64,000 nt of DNA, taken from Phaeobacter sp. J2-8. GTDB taxonomy: Bacteria; Pseudomonadota; Alphaproteobacteria; Rhodobacterales; Rhodobacteraceae. Positions 1-8,940 of this stretch are shown here, in pieces; position 1 is the stretch's first letter; every line of letters begins with the position of its first letter. The notes below the pieces were generated by a model, which saw only the letters and a program-made list of their open reading frames with translations, was not told the DNA's origin and searched no databases. The stretch is from the NCBI RefSeq assembly GCF_022867865.1, contig NZ_JALIEC010000001.1, forward strand, positions 62,001 to 126,000, given 5' to 3'. Both the position numbers and the translations under genes were made by a program.

Positions 1-197
1 TGCTTCAACGCCGAGGATCTCTTGGTCAACACGACATGCGGTGCGCCATCGCGCAAAACAAAGGCACAAAGCACGCCCGCTGGCCGCAATTTTCGGCCCG
101 CGGGCAATTTGATGTCCGGGTTCAGATCGAAATCCGACGACGTCACGCTGGTGCAATGCAACGCCGCCAGAACGGGCGCGAGGGGGTCAGCCGCCAT
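1..197 (-). CDS. CoA pyrophosphatase-like NUDIX hydrolase (5' part only)
   Basis: Only the first 65 codons lie in the window; the gene runs off the left edge. The protein starts MAADPLAPVL, and residues 37-65 read LRPAGVL, then VVLTKRSSALK. That block stands just before the NUDIX box in the NudL/YeaB family, which hydrolyses coenzyme A and related pyrophosphates. The NUDIX box itself is outside, so family membership rests on the leading segment. The ATG at 195-197 overlaps the end of hslO by 11 bases, which suggests translational coupling. Confidence 0.72.
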   Translation of the reverse strand, partial: MAADPLAPVLAALHCTSVTSSDFDLNPDIKLPAGRKLRPAGVLCAFVLRDGAPHVVLTKRSSALK

Positions 198-1175
198 CAG
201 ACCCCTGTCCGACCGATTTCGGGTCCATCTCGTAATGTGCCCCGCAGAATTGGCAATCTGCGGTCACAAGCCCCTTATCCGTGGTCATCTTTTCGATGTC
301 GCGCGCGGAATAGATCGACAGGCTCTGGCGCACCCGATCTTCGGAGCAGGTACAGCCAAAGGTCACCGGCTGGGTATCGAAAACCCTTGGCCGTTCCTCG
401 TGAAACAACCGCACCAAAAGATCGTTGGGCGGGACCGTCGGCCCGATCAATTCCAGCTGTTCTACGGAATCCAGCAGGATATTCGCCCGGTTCCAGTTCT
501 CGCCCTCTTCATCATCCGCCAGCAAATCATCAACGGTCAAAAGCCCCTCATCATCCCCGAGCCGCCATCCGTGGCAACAAATGGCGAGGCCTTGGGCATA
601 TGTTGCAGCATGATGCCGCCAGCGCGCCAATGTTCCGGCTGCCCCGGTTCAATCGAGGTGCCAAAGCTGAGCGAAAACCGGGTTGGCAATTGTTCCGATT
701 GGGCAAAATAGCTTTCCGCACAGGCGCTGAGCGAGGCGCCGGCCAGCGGCGTGATCCCCTGATAGGGCTGCATGCCCTGACCCTGGTCGATCAACACGGC
801 GAAATACCCGCTGCCCAATTGGTCAAATGGGTTGGCGTCGGTCAAACGATCCTTGTCAAAACTGGCATAGGCGCGAATGCGGGCGGGGTCACCTTCGTCG
901 GTGGGACCGTAATAATCGGTGGCAATCATCCGCACCGGGCCGTTCGATTGCACCTGAAGCGACAATTTCCACCGCAATTTGATGGTTTGCCCGATCAACG
1001 CGGTCAAAAGCGCCATTTCAGCAACCAGCGCCTCGACCTGCTGCGGATAGTCATGTTGTTTCAGGATACCGCCCAATACCCCGTCAAGCCGGGCAACACG
1101 TCCCCGGATGTCAGAAGCGTCAAGCTGAAACGGCAGGACAGTATCGTCCCAGGCGATGGCATTTACGGATGTCAT
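187..1175 (-). CDS. hslO: Hsp33 redox-regulated chaperone, frameshifted in this sequence
   Basis: Hsp33 is a cytoplasmic holdase activated by oxidation of a zinc-bound cysteine cluster. Two reading frames together give the full protein of about 329 residues. The first (1175 to about 560) carries the N-terminal domain from MTSVNAIAWDD to ATDGGSG. The second (to 187) continues DDEGLLTVDDLL and carries the C-terminal redox switch, with CTC followed by CQFC, the family's CxC...CxxC pattern. The frames join at a four-C run at 555-558 (+ strand); one extra C restores the expected GGSG-DDEGLL junction. A sequencing deletion is more likely than a pseudogene. It is divergent from the NUDIX gene at 1251 and overlaps the next gene downstream. 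Confidence 0.9.
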
Positions 1176-1250
1176 GGGATTTCCTTGTTGCCCGTGGTCG
1201 GCGTAAGGCCTCTATATAGCGACGAGATCCCAAGGGCCAAGGGGGGCGAT

Positions 1251-1703
1251 ATGATCCGACGTGTGGGACAGGCACCAAAACCCGGCATTTCCTATCGGCT
1301 TCGGCCCGGTGTTTATGCCATTTTGCCGCTCGGCGGTCAGCTGTTGGTGACCCATCAGGGCGGCGCGGACGAGCCGCTTCAATTGCCCGGCGGCGGCATT
1401 GATCCCGGTGAATCGCCGATCCAGTCATTGCACCGCGAAGTGTTTGAGGAAACCGGATGGCACATTGCCCGCCCGCGGCGGATGGCAGCGGCGCGACGCT
1501 ATATTTTCATGCCCGAATACGATCTGTGGGCGGAAAAACTTTGTACGATATATATTGCCCACCCGGTGCGCCGCCACGGCCCCCCGAGTGAGGCAGATCA
1601 TTCGGTGAATTTCATTGATACCCACATGGCGCCCGACCTGCTGGACAATCCAGTAGACCGGTTGATGACCCAAAAGGCATTGCGCGCAGGGCTTATCCGT
1701 TAA
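1251..1703 (+). CDS. NUDIX hydrolase
   Basis: A 150-residue single-domain NUDIX protein starting MIRRVGQAPK. The signature is complete at about residues 46-68: GGGIDPGE, then REVFEETGW, matching Gx5Ex7REUxEExGU. It should hydrolyse a nucleoside diphosphate linked to another group; the substrate cannot be read from sequence. The N-terminus, with YRLRPGVYAIL, resembles small NUDIX proteins of Rhodobacterales. I chose the ATG at 1251 because a purine-rich GGGGGGC stretch precedes it and the upstream part of this open frame is antisense to hslO. Its stop overlaps the stop of the convergent regulator gene by four bases. Confidence 0.85.
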   Translation: MIRRVGQAPKPGISYRLRPGVYAILPLGGQLLVTHQGGADEPLQLPGGGIDPGESPIQSLHREVFEETGWHIARPRRMAAARRYIFMPEYDLWAEKLCTIYIAHPVRRHGPPSEADHSVNFIDTHMAPDLLDNPVDRLMTQKALRAGLIR

Positions 1704-2965
1704 CCGTGAAATTCCAGCAACGCGGCAGAGACATCATCCGGAAATTCGTCCTGGCCCGCCAGTTCCGCCAAATTCCACACCATGGATTTAAGAAAGTCCT
1801 GGCCTGCCAGATGCGCCATATTGTGGCAAAGGGACTTCAACCCGTCATCCTCGACAAATCCGCCATCACGCAGCGGGCATTCGGTAATGCCGTCCGAATA
1901 CAGGAACAACCGGTCACCGGGGCGGAGAAGTGTTTCAAACTGTTCAAATTTTGCCCCCTCAATCAACCCGACGGGAAGCCCCCCGGACCCGATCAGTTCC
2001 TGACTGCCATCGGCCCGCAGCACCAGCGGATGTGGATGCCCGGCCTGCGCCATGCGCACCCGCCCCGACAACAGATCCACATCAGCCAAGAGCATGGTAA
2101 AGTAATGCTCTGTGTCCATTTCCTCCAGGACCAGGGCATTCAACCGGGCAATCACCTCTGCCGGGGGAAGCATGATGAACAACCCGTCGCCGGTTTCGCG
2201 TAACGCAACATTCTGCTCCGGCGTGGTCGAAGACAGGTATCCCGCCAATCTCGCGGTCATTAGCGCCGAAGAAATGCCGTGACCAGAGACGTCAATCGCA
2301 TAGACCCCCAACCGGGTTTTGCCGACCGGAAAGAACCCAACCAGATCGCCGCCAACATGGCCGCTGGGGTGCAACAGCAACGACAGATCCGCCGTTTGAA
2401 ATTGCCGGAACCGATCGCGCACCAAAGATTGCTGAAGCTTTTTTGCTTCGATCAGGTCATTGTCGAGCGCGTCATAAAGCCCCTGAAGTTCCGCCATATT
2501 CTGGGAAATGACCCGGTTTTGATCGCTAAGCTGGCGTTGCATTCGAATGATGCGTTCGCCCGCCGTGATCCGGGCCCGCAATTCGTCACCGTTGACCGGT
2601 TTTGCCAGGAAATCATCGGCGCCATTGTCCAGACCACGCGCCACGGCACCCTTTTCACTTTTGGACGTCAACAGAATGAAATAGCCATAAGCCGCGCGTT
2701 CCATTTCGCGGAACCGCTTGCAAAATTCCAGCCCATCCATCCCCGGCATCATCCAGTCGCTCAGCACCAGATCCGGCGGCATGGTTTCACACAAGGCCAA
2801 TGCCGCCTTGCCGCTTTCGGCCTCGACAACATCATAGCCCTGCCTGCGCAGCGAAGATGACAGAATCTTGCGCTGAAGCTTGCTGTCATCGACGATCAGG
2901 ACACGAAACTGACTTGGCATTAATTTCGCATCCATTTGATCGGTTGGTCGTGTCGCCACATCCAT
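1700..2965 (-). CDS. Response regulator with PP2C-type (RsbU-like) serine phosphatase
   Basis: The 421-residue protein has an N-terminal receiver domain (about 20-135) with acidic pair D26/D27, phospho-acceptor D70 in LVLSDWMMPG and K122 in LAKPVNG. A helical linker (about 140-190) leads to a SpoIIE/PP2C phosphatase domain (about 190-420) with metal-binding aspartates in GGDLVGFF (D207), DVSGHG (D225) and a terminal DDVSAALLEF. Such proteins dephosphorylate anti-sigma-factor antagonists in partner-switching circuits; RbaY of Rhodobacter capsulatus has this architecture. No anti-sigma factor or antagonist gene is nearby. The start could instead be at Met11 or Met16. It is divergent from the Hpt gene, a plausible phosphodonor. 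Confidence 0.88.
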   Translation of the reverse strand: MDVATRPTDQMDAKLMPSQFRVLIVDDSKLQRKILSSSLRRQGYDVVEAESGKAALALCETMPPDLVLSDWMMPGMDGLEFCKRFREMERAAYGYFILLTSKSEKGAVARGLDNGADDFLAKPVNGDELRARITAGERIIRMQRQLSDQNRVISQNMAELQGLYDALDNDLIEAKKLQQSLVRDRFRQFQTADLSLLLHPSGHVGGDLVGFFPVGKTRLGVYAIDVSGHGISSALMTARLAGYLSSTTPEQNVALRETGDGLFIMLPPAEVIARLNALVLEEMDTEHYFTMLLADVDLLSGRVRMAQAGHPHPLVLRADGSQELIGSGGLPVGLIEGAKFEQFETLLRPGDRLFLYSDGITECPLRDGGFVEDDGLKSLCHNMAHLAGQDFLKSMVWNLAELAGQDEFPDDVSAALLEFHG

Positions 2966-3126
2966 TACTTGTAACCCACAGTGATTCCTTGGTTCCTTTG
3001 ATATGAACCCCCAGGATTAACCTCAGGTGAAAGTCGGCATTCTTCGAAAATTTGATCTATTTCCGAAAGAGAATCTTGACTTCGAATTGCTAGCGTAAGT
3101 CTCGGGATATTTTGAAAGGCCGAAAC

Positions 3127-3558
3127 ATGATTGACTGGGCACGGGTTTCGGAACTGCGCGAAGAAATCGGCGAAGAAGACTTTGCCGAAGTTGTCGAGCT
3201 GTTCCTGGAAGAGGTAGATGGGGTCATGGACACATTGGTGTCAGACCACGAAGATCTTGAATCGCAACTGCATTTCCTGAAGGGCAGTGCAATGAACCTG
3301 GGTTTCGACCGGTTCGCCGCACTCTGCCAATCCGGTGAAACCGCAGCCGGGGCGGGCAACGGCGCCAGCGTCGACACCAATCACATTCGCGAGGTTTATA
3401 TCGCGTCGCGGGCGGAATTTGCCTCGGGTCTGGAAACCCGGCTGGCCGGCGAGCGGCGCATCGGCGATCAGCCGATCAGGAACACCTGGACATCGGCGAC
3501 ATTGGTGCCGGTGGCCGCGGTGATCAACAAGGCCCCGGCCCGACGCAGCGCTTCGTAA
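3127..3558 (+). CDS. Histidine phosphotransfer (Hpt) domain protein
   Basis: A small helical protein starting MIDWARVSELREEIGEEDF. The phospho-accepting histidine is H49 in LHFLKGSAMNLGF, the classic Hpt pattern. It should relay phosphate between a hybrid kinase and a receiver, and the divergent receiver-PP2C gene is the obvious candidate partner. I use the ATG at 3127; an in-frame TTG at 3112 is less likely. The last 30 codons run antisense into the end of the glycerate kinase gene (91-base overlap) and look unlike an Hpt C-terminus, so the true stop may have been lost to a small indel near 3450. Confidence 0.82.
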   Translation: MIDWARVSELREEIGEEDFAEVVELFLEEVDGVMDTLVSDHEDLESQLHFLKGSAMNLGFDRFAALCQSGETAAGAGNGASVDTNHIREVYIASRAEFASGLETRLAGERRIGDQPIRNTWTSATLVPVAAVINKAPARRSAS

Positions 3559-4709
3559 CTGTCGTTATTGGCCAACAGGGTTTCTGCGTCGGCGCCGATC
3601 GCATCCGCGGTTTCGGGGCCAACAATGCCGCAGGCCGCATCGGTCGGACCATCGCGACCATCAGTGCCGCCGGACAGGAACAACCAATTTTCCGGCAGCT
3701 CATGGTTTTTCGCCGCCATTGCGACCCGCAAAGCCAGCTCTTGATTGCGACCACCACGTCCGTCACCGCGCAGAACGACCGTGGTTTCACCGCCAAAAAT
3801 CAGCGCCATCGGCCCTTTGCCCCGCGCCTGCGATGCCGCTTGCAGGACAAATTCCGCCGCATCGGCGACATCGCCCTCCAGCGCGTCAGACACGATTTCG
3901 GCTTTGCCGGTTGTCGCCGCCAACATCGCCTCAAGACTTTTGCGGTTCGAGCCGATCAAATGGTTTTGCACTGGCGGTGTGGATACAGCCACCGATTCCG
4001 CCAACAGATGGTTCCGCACATTTTCGGGGCAATCGTCCCAAACACCGGCGTTTTTCAGCACCGCAACCGCTTCTTCCTTGCTGCCGATCGGGCCGACCGT
4101 GGGGCCAGAAGCAATCGCCCGAAGATCGTCGCCAATCACGTCAGACAACAAATAGGCAGTGACCGGTGCCGGTGCCGCGCAATGCAGCAACCCGCCGCCT
4201 TTCAGCTGTGACAATTGTTGGCGCACCAGGTTCATGCGGACAATGTCCAACCCGGCGCCCAACAGCAATTTGTTCACCGCCGCCTTGTCGTCCAGCGAAA
4301 TGCCGTCCGCCGGCGCAGGCACAAGCGCCGATCCACCCCCGGACACCAAAACCACAACCGCATCCTGTGCCCCGACAGCCGCCAATCGGGTCATGATGTC
4401 CTGGCCCGCACGCAGACCCGCCGCATCCGGCACCGGATGGGCCGACCGCAGCACAGTGGCACCCGGCACATCCATTTCGTTTTCGTAATGCGTCACAGCA
4501 AGGGCCTGCACCGGGCGATCCACATGGCGCAGCGCCTCTTGCAACATGGCCGGCGCGGCCTTGCCAATGGCAATCACATGCAATTCACCGGCGGGGTCAG
4601 GCAAAGGATGCTCCCCCAAGGCATGGCGCAGGGCCAAGGCCGGATCAGCGGCTTCGACCGCTTTGGCAAACAGGTGAAGGGCAGTGTCGCGCAGGTCTTG
4701 GGATGTCAT
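3468..4709 (-). CDS. Glycerate 2-kinase (MOFRL family)
   Basis: This 413-residue protein matches the DUF4147 + MOFRL family (GckA/TtuD). These enzymes phosphorylate D-glycerate, usually to 2-phosphoglycerate, in the serine cycle, tartrate/hydroxypyruvate or glyoxylate assimilation. Visible family blocks are VIAIGKAAPAM near residue 46, the glycine-rich VLVSGGGSALVPAP near 121, LLSDVIGDDL near 188 and the C-terminal FLSGGTDGRDGPTDAACG near 343. It is the last gene of a leftward run; its ATG overlaps the phosphopantetheinyl transferase stop (ATGA). The neighbours give no pathway clue, so the carbon source is unknown. The symbols gckA and ttuD are both used for this family. Confidence 0.9.
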   Translation of the reverse strand: MTSQDLRDTALHLFAKAVEAADPALALRHALGEHPLPDPAGELHVIAIGKAAPAMLQEALRHVDRPVQALAVTHYENEMDVPGATVLRSAHPVPDAAGLRAGQDIMTRLAAVGAQDAVVVLVSGGGSALVPAPADGISLDDKAAVNKLLLGAGLDIVRMNLVRQQLSQLKGGGLLHCAAPAPVTAYLLSDVIGDDLRAIASGPTVGPIGSKEEAVAVLKNAGVWDDCPENVRNHLLAESVAVSTPPVQNHLIGSNRKSLEAMLAATTGKAEIVSDALEGDVADAAEFVLQAASQARGKGPMALIFGGETTVVLRGDGRGGRNQELALRVAMAAKNHELPENWLFLSGGTDGRDGPTDAACGIVGPETADAIGADAETLLANNDSYEALRRAGALLITAATGTNVADVQVFLIG

Positions 4710-5428
4710 ATCGGGATCTCACAGCGGCTGATGACCTTGGTGTCGTCACATTGCACGCCAATGTCAAATGTTTGCCCCACAACCAAATCCGGCGGCAGGG
4801 GTTTGGTCAACCGAAGGGTCAAACCTTCGGCGTGTTGTGTGATCACCTCGGCATGGTCGAAACCAAACAACCGGCCGACGCGCGGGAAAAGCGCCTTGTA
4901 CAGCGCCTCTTTAGCCGAAAACACTGCGGTACAGGTGGCGGATTCCGGTTCGGGGCCCAGCACCGCCAAGTCACCTTTAGTCAATACCGATTGGCGAATG
5001 GCACGTGTGGCGCGGGGGTCGGCATAAGCCTCGATATCCAACCCCAGGTCGATCTGCGCCCGCCCGAGCCAGACACCGACCGTCCCGTGACTGTGGCTGA
5101 TTGAACCGCGAAATCCCAACGGCCAGAGCGGATTGCCCTGGGCCCCGCGTCCGACCGCGCCATTTTTGACCCCAAACAGCGCAAGCGCACACCCCGCCAA
5201 AACACGCCCGGCCAGAAACTCGGCCCGCCGTTTTGGCACCGCCCGATCCAGAAACCCCGGTCGGGTCAGGCCGAAATGTGCAAAGTGTCTGTCGTGATAC
5301 TGATCAAGATCATACTGCGCCAACATCAAAACACGGGTGTCGCTTTGGCTGCGCAGCTCTGGCGGGGTTAGAAACCCCTGCCCTTCAAAGGATGGATCAG
5401 CCAGCAAAGGTGCCAAAATGCCCGCCAT
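4706..5428 (-). CDS. 4'-phosphopantetheinyl transferase (EntD/Sfp type)
   Basis: It transfers the phosphopantetheine arm of CoA to a carrier-protein serine. Visible motifs are the GSISHSHG block at about residue 107, the metal-binding LGLDIEAYAD at about 131 and the FSAKEALYKALFP block at about 170, all in the expected order. Length from the chosen ATG is 240 residues, normal for EntD-type enzymes. The frame is open further upstream, but that part lies inside the flavin reductase, so I start at MAGILAPLLADPSF (5428), a 32-base overlap with that gene. No peptide or polyketide synthase is in the window, so the target is unknown; fatty acid acyl carrier protein is possible. Confidence 0.85.
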   Translation of the reverse strand: MAGILAPLLADPSFEGQGFLTPPELRSQSDTRVLMLAQYDLDQYHDRHFAHFGLTRPGFLDRAVPKRRAEFLAGRVLAGCALALFGVKNGAVGRGAQGNPLWPLGFRGSISHSHGTVGVWLGRAQIDLGLDIEAYADPRATRAIRQSVLTKGDLAVLGPEPESATCTAVFSAKEALYKALFPRVGRLFGFDHAEVITQHAEGLTLRLTKPLPPDLVVGQTFDIGVQCDDTKVISRCEIPI

Positions 5429-5927
5429 GAAAAACCAAAGGATCGCCGTCGCGATACCGCAGATGCGCGACCTGACCCAGAATGATCGAATGATCCCCCG
5501 CCGGGACGGTTTCATGCAGCCTGCATTCAAAGCTGGCCAGCGCATCACGCAGAACCGGCACGCCCAGCGCGCCGATCTCGCTGTTGTCTTCGGTGAAATG
5601 ACCGCCGTCCTTGGCAAAGGCCATGGCCAGATCGTATTGCCCGGAATGCAGCACGTTCAACACATAGGTCTGGGCGTTGCAGAACAGATCATAGCGATGC
5701 GACCGGTCCGAGAGGCACCAAAGCACCAGCGGCGGGGTCAGGGACACCGAGGTAAAGGAATTCACCGTCATGCCGGTCGGCCCCTGATCGGTCATTGTGG
5801 TGACCACGGTAACCCCGGTCGCGAACTGGCCCAGTGCATTGCGATAAAGTCGCATATGCTCGGCATCAGGTCGAAAAGGCACAGGTGTGATCATCATATT
5901 GGTCCGAAAGGGCGTATTCATCAGCAC
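5397..5927 (-). CDS. Flavin reductase-like FMN-binding protein
   Basis: The 176-residue product carries the flavin reductase-like split-barrel domain: LGQFATGVTVVTT, GMTVNSFTSVSLTPPLV, and a C-terminal HETVPAGDHSIILGQV, all typical of NAD(P)H:flavin oxidoreductases that feed FMNH2 or FADH2 to two-component monooxygenases. No monooxygenase is adjacent, so the partner is unknown. The start is uncertain: Met1, Met3, Met11 or Met12 are all possible, and the family alignment begins near Met12 (5894). It heads the leftward operon with the transferase and glycerate kinase. The 128 bases between it and the membrane protein gene hold nothing I recognise. Confidence 0.83.
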   Translation of the reverse strand: MLMNTPFRTNMMITPVPFRPDAEHMRLYRNALGQFATGVTVVTTMTDQGPTGMTVNSFTSVSLTPPLVLWCLSDRSHRYDLFCNAQTYVLNVLHSGQYDLAMAFAKDGGHFTEDNSEIGALGVPVLRDALASFECRLHETVPAGDHSIILGQVAHLRYRDGDPLVFHGGHFGTFAG

Positions 5928-6055
5928 ATCGCATTCACTGGTTACAGGGTAAAGCGAAAACCAAACTGCCGGATCACCCCCGACTGTGCCCTGTTTTCGC
6001 TGATCTCATGCTGAAAATACCGGAATTTCGCGACGAAAATGGGGCACAAGCGGGC

Positions 6056-6798
6056 TTAATCTATGCCGCGCCCCTCGACGCAATGACCAAACACCGTGGT
6101 CAAAAGCGAAATCCCGATCATTGTGGCGAACCAGCTGACGACGATGCTGTAAATCAGGCTGATCAAGGATGACGGATCGCCGCTGACCAGGGTCGGGATC
6201 TGCAACACCAGCGACATGAGGATCATCAACCCCGCCAGCCCGAAGACGGTGCTGGCATGTTCGGCAGTGACACGCCAAGCATCGCGAAAGGTCATATTGT
6301 CACCCAAAGCAATGGCCGGAAGGATCGGCGACAGGCGGAAAAACACATAAGATCCGACCCCCACCGCCGCCGCGATCATCAGGATCGGCGCCAGAAGAAA
6401 GCCAAACACAATGATCACCGGGACGATCGCCGCACCCACGGTCAGCCCCAAAAGGATCGACCGCCACAGATAGCCCAAAATCGCGCTGCCCGGCCATTTC
6501 GGCAACCAACCGTCCGGCGTTTCCCCCAACAGGACATAGCGATGCCACGCCACCGCGATCCACAGGCTGGCGCATGTGGCGGCCAAACTCAGGATCAGCA
6601 TCATGAACCCCTCGGCAGGCGAAATCAGCGGCACCTGAACACCAAATAAATCTGTGACCATCTCGCCGCTGCTGGCATTGTGGCTATAGATCTGGGACAC
6701 GACCTGAACCGCATAAAGCACCAGCGAGATCCGCAACGCCACATCCAATTCTGCACCACCAGCCGCACAGAATGGGTGAACATCGAAAGGGCTTTCAT
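6056..6798 (-). CDS. Multi-pass membrane protein of unknown function, frameshifted
   Basis: I do not recognise a functional family. Two frames join into a protein of about 247 residues starting MKALSMFTHSVRLVVQN and continuing LDVALRISLVLYAV. One missing base in an AA pair at 6747-6748 (+ strand) explains the break. At least five hydrophobic segments are visible, including LILSLAATCASLWIAVAWH, two adjacent helices rich in Ile, Val and Ala in the middle, and SLIYSIVVSWFATMIGISLL near the end. The pattern resembles uncharacterised glycerophosphoryl-diester-type or DUF-type integral membrane proteins, without catalytic signatures. It is divergent from argG with a 166-base gap. Confidence 0.65.
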
Positions 6799-6964
6799 CG
6801 CGAACTCCTGAAACAACTGTTTGGCGGCATGGTGGGCGTTGCCGCGACCAAGGTCAACGCCACCACCTTGCCCCGAGACGCAAAAACCGCTATCGCCCGC
6901 CGCTAATACTGCTGTTATTCCCGCCGTTGTTCCAGCGTGCCGTCATTCAAAAAGGAAATCGCAC

Positions 6965-8185
6965 ATGTCCGCGCCCAAGAAAGTTGTCCTGGCCTATTCC
7001 GGCGGCCTTGATACCTCGATCATTCTGAAATGGCTGCAAACGGAATATGGCTGTGAGGTGGTGACCTTCACCGCCGATCTGGGCCAGGGCGAGGAATTGG
7101 AACCGGCCCGCAAAAAAGCCGAGATGATGGGCGCGGCCGGCATCTATGTCGAAGATCTGCGCGAAGAGTTTGTACGCGACTTCGTCTTCCCGATGTTCCG
7201 CGCCAATGCGGTATATGAGGGGCTGTATCTGCTGGGCACCTCGATCGCGCGCCCGTTGATTTCCAAACGTCTGGTCGAGATTGCCGAAGAAACCGGCGCC
7301 GATGCGGTGGCGCATGGCGCGACCGGCAAGGGCAATGATCAGGTGCGGTTCGAACTGGCCTGTTATGCGCTGAACCCCGATATCAAGGTGATCGCGCCGT
7401 GGCGGGAATGGGATCTGTCGTCGCGCACCAGATTGCTGGAATTCGCCGAAGCGCATCAAATCCCGGTCGCCAAGGACAAACGCGGCGAAGCGCCGTTTTC
7501 GGTTGATGCCAACCTTCTGCACACCTCGTCCGAGGGCAAGGTGCTGGAAGATCCGGCAGAACTGGCACCAGAGTACGTCTATCAGCGCACCGAAGACCCG
7601 ATTGGCGGACCGGATGCGCCTGAATACATCGAAGTGACCTTCGAAAAGGGTGACGCGGTTGCGATCAATGGCGTGGCAAAAAGCCCGGCAACCATCCTGA
7701 CCGAATTGAATGAATATGGCCGCCGTCATGGCATTGGGCGTCTGGATTTCGTCGAAAACCGCTTTGTCGGCATGAAATCGCGCGGCATCTATGAAACGCC
7801 CGGCGGCACCATCCTGCTTGAGGCGCATCGCGGCATCGAACAGATCACATTGGACAGCGGCGCAGGCCATCTGAAAGATTCGATCATGCCGCGCTATGCG
7901 GAACTGATCTACAACGGTTTCTGGTTCAGCCCGGAACGCGACATGTTGCAGGCGCTGATCGACAAAAGCCAGGAACATGTCACCGGCACGGTCAAACTGA
8001 TGCTGTTCAAGGGCATGGCGCGCACCGTGGCCCGCTGGTCCGATCATTCGCTCTATTCAGAGGCGCATGTGACCTTCGAAGATGACGCGGGCGCATATGA
8101 TCAGAAAGACGCAGCCGGCTTCATCCAATTGAATGCCCTGCGGCTGAAACTGTTGGCAGCGCGGAACCGTCGGCTGAAGGGCTGA
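6965..8185 (+). CDS. argG: Argininosuccinate synthase
   Basis: It condenses citrulline and aspartate with ATP to argininosuccinate, the penultimate step of arginine synthesis, in the cytoplasm. The 406-residue protein opens [18 protein letters not shown], with the ATP pyrophosphatase loop (SGGLDTS), and continues with [13 protein letters not shown] (about 118) and the conserved central and C-terminal regions. Length is normal. I start at the ATG at 6965 because AAGGAAAT precedes it and the family always begins right before the loop; the frame is open 48 codons further upstream without similarity. An inverted repeat just downstream (8210-8248) may end its transcript. Confidence 0.97.
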   Translation: MSAPKKVVLAYSGGLDTSIILKWLQTEYGCEVVTFTADLGQGEELEPARKKAEMMGAAGIYVEDLREEFVRDFVFPMFRANAVYEGLYLLGTSIARPLISKRLVEIAEETGADAVAHGATGKGNDQVRFELACYALNPDIKVIAPWREWDLSSRTRLLEFAEAHQIPVAKDKRGEAPFSVDANLLHTSSEGKVLEDPAELAPEYVYQRTEDPIGGPDAPEYIEVTFEKGDAVAINGVAKSPATILTELNEYGRRHGIGRLDFVENRFVGMKSRGIYETPGGTILLEAHRGIEQITLDSGAGHLKDSIMPRYAELIYNGFWFSPERDMLQALIDKSQEHVTGTVKLMLFKGMARTVARWSDHSLYSEAHVTFEDDAGAYDQKDAAGFIQLNALRLKLLAARNRRLKG

Positions 8186-8209
8186 CAGCCCCGCGCACCA
8201 CTCGTTAAG

Positions 8210-8248
8210 CCAACTGCCCGGCGGCTGAGGGTTTTGCCGGGCAATTGG
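8210..8248 (+). terminator. Hairpin downstream of argG
   Basis: CCAACTGCCCGGC (8210-8222) pairs with GCCGGGCAATTGG (8236-8248), a 13-base stem with one mismatch and a 13-base loop, 24 bases after the argG stop. No clear T-run follows, so it may act as a stabilising 3' end or a Rho-dependent stop rather than a classic intrinsic terminator. Confidence 0.6.
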
Positions 8249-8289
8249 TGACGCATAAAATCGAACTCGTTAAGACATAGATCCGGCGG

Positions 8290-8706
8290 TTACTGGGCGG
8301 TGATGGTTGTCATCACCAGCTTGCCGTCGGGTTTGATCGGGCCATCTTCGGTTGCGCCAAGGGTGTATTCGAACACACCGGTTTTCATCCCGCCCGCTTC
8401 GGCGTGGATCATCAGCATCAACATGTCCCCGGATGCGACCTCTTCTTGCAGGATCGCGGCCACGTCGGTGGTTTCACCTTTGCGGATCGGGGCATAGGCC
8501 ACGACCGGGCCGGGCTTCATCTCTGCATCGGTGCGGTGCACAACCAGCCAGCCATTTTCACCCGCAGTGATTTTGGAGGCACTTACAACGCCGTTCGATA
8601 CATCCTGATCGACGGCTTCGACAGCGGGGGCCATACCGTGCCCACCCGCGAAAACGGCCGTGGCGGTCAGGGCTGCGGCGACGGTTGCAATGGCGAAACG
8701 TGTCAT
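8290..8706 (-). CDS. Secreted DUF7282-like protein
   Basis: The 138-residue product begins with a signal peptide (about residues 1-20, MTRFAIATVAAALTATAVFA) and a mature part with the pattern ENGWLVVHRTD, then GETTDVAAILQEEV and FEYTLGATEDGPI. This looks like the DUF7282 fold, a small beta-rich extracytoplasmic domain of unknown role. It probably acts in the periplasm. It is divergent from msrA with a 234-base gap that contains the msrA leader hairpin. No partner gene is evident; the family assignment is from memory of the motif and moderate. Confidence 0.68.
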   Translation of the reverse strand: MTRFAIATVAAALTATAVFAGGHGMAPAVEAVDQDVSNGVVSASKITAGENGWLVVHRTDAEMKPGPVVAYAPIRKGETTDVAAILQEEVASGDMLMLMIHAEAGGMKTGVFEYTLGATEDGPIKPDGKLVMTTITAQ

Positions 8707-8879
8707 TTGATAGTCTCCTTCGGTCTTTGGTTACAGCGGAGCATCCCCGCCATCTGAGGGAGATACGCAGCGGTTTCCGAAAAAGTTTCATTTCAGGAAA
8801 AGTTTTTTTCTCACACCGCGAATTTTCGCCCCCCGCGGTCGCCGTGGTCGGTAAACTCGGCTCACCTCTGTGTGACGTT

Positions 8880-8928
8880 TGATGTCAGGGCTTGTCCGAC
8901 GGCGCCGTCCCGGACAAGGCTGACATCA
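8880..8928 (+). promoter_or_regulatory. Long hairpin in the msrA leader, abutting the ribosome binding site
   Basis: Outer stem: TGATGTCAG (8880-8888) pairs perfectly with CTGACATCA (8920-8928). After a small GG/G internal loop, CTTGTCCG (8891-8898) pairs perfectly with CGGACAAG (8911-8918). The apical part is itself palindromic around GGCGCC. The last paired base is immediately before or part of the AGGAGGA ribosome binding site (8928-8934) of msrA at 8941. The placement suggests control of translation, but an unrelated dispersed palindrome cannot be excluded. Confidence 0.6.
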
Positions 8929-8940
8929 GGAGGACCGATC

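Noticed and set aside
36-1703. Long + strand open frame of 555 codons covering hslO
   Set aside because: Only its last 150 codons (from 1251) show a NUDIX domain; the rest is antisense to hslO and has the Arg/Pro-rich look of a GC-rich shadow frame.
3017-3032. TTAA-N7-TGAAA as a CtrA site between the PP2C regulator and Hpt genes
   Set aside because: Two mismatches from the consensus; too weak without a genome-wide background estimate.
6799-6964. Short + strand frame [17 protein letters not shown] upstream of argG
   Set aside because: Only about 26 codons, no ribosome binding site and no recognisable similarity.
6947-8047. Minus-strand open frame of 366 codons
   Set aside because: It is antisense to argG, a clear gene with full-length similarity, and has no recognisable motif.
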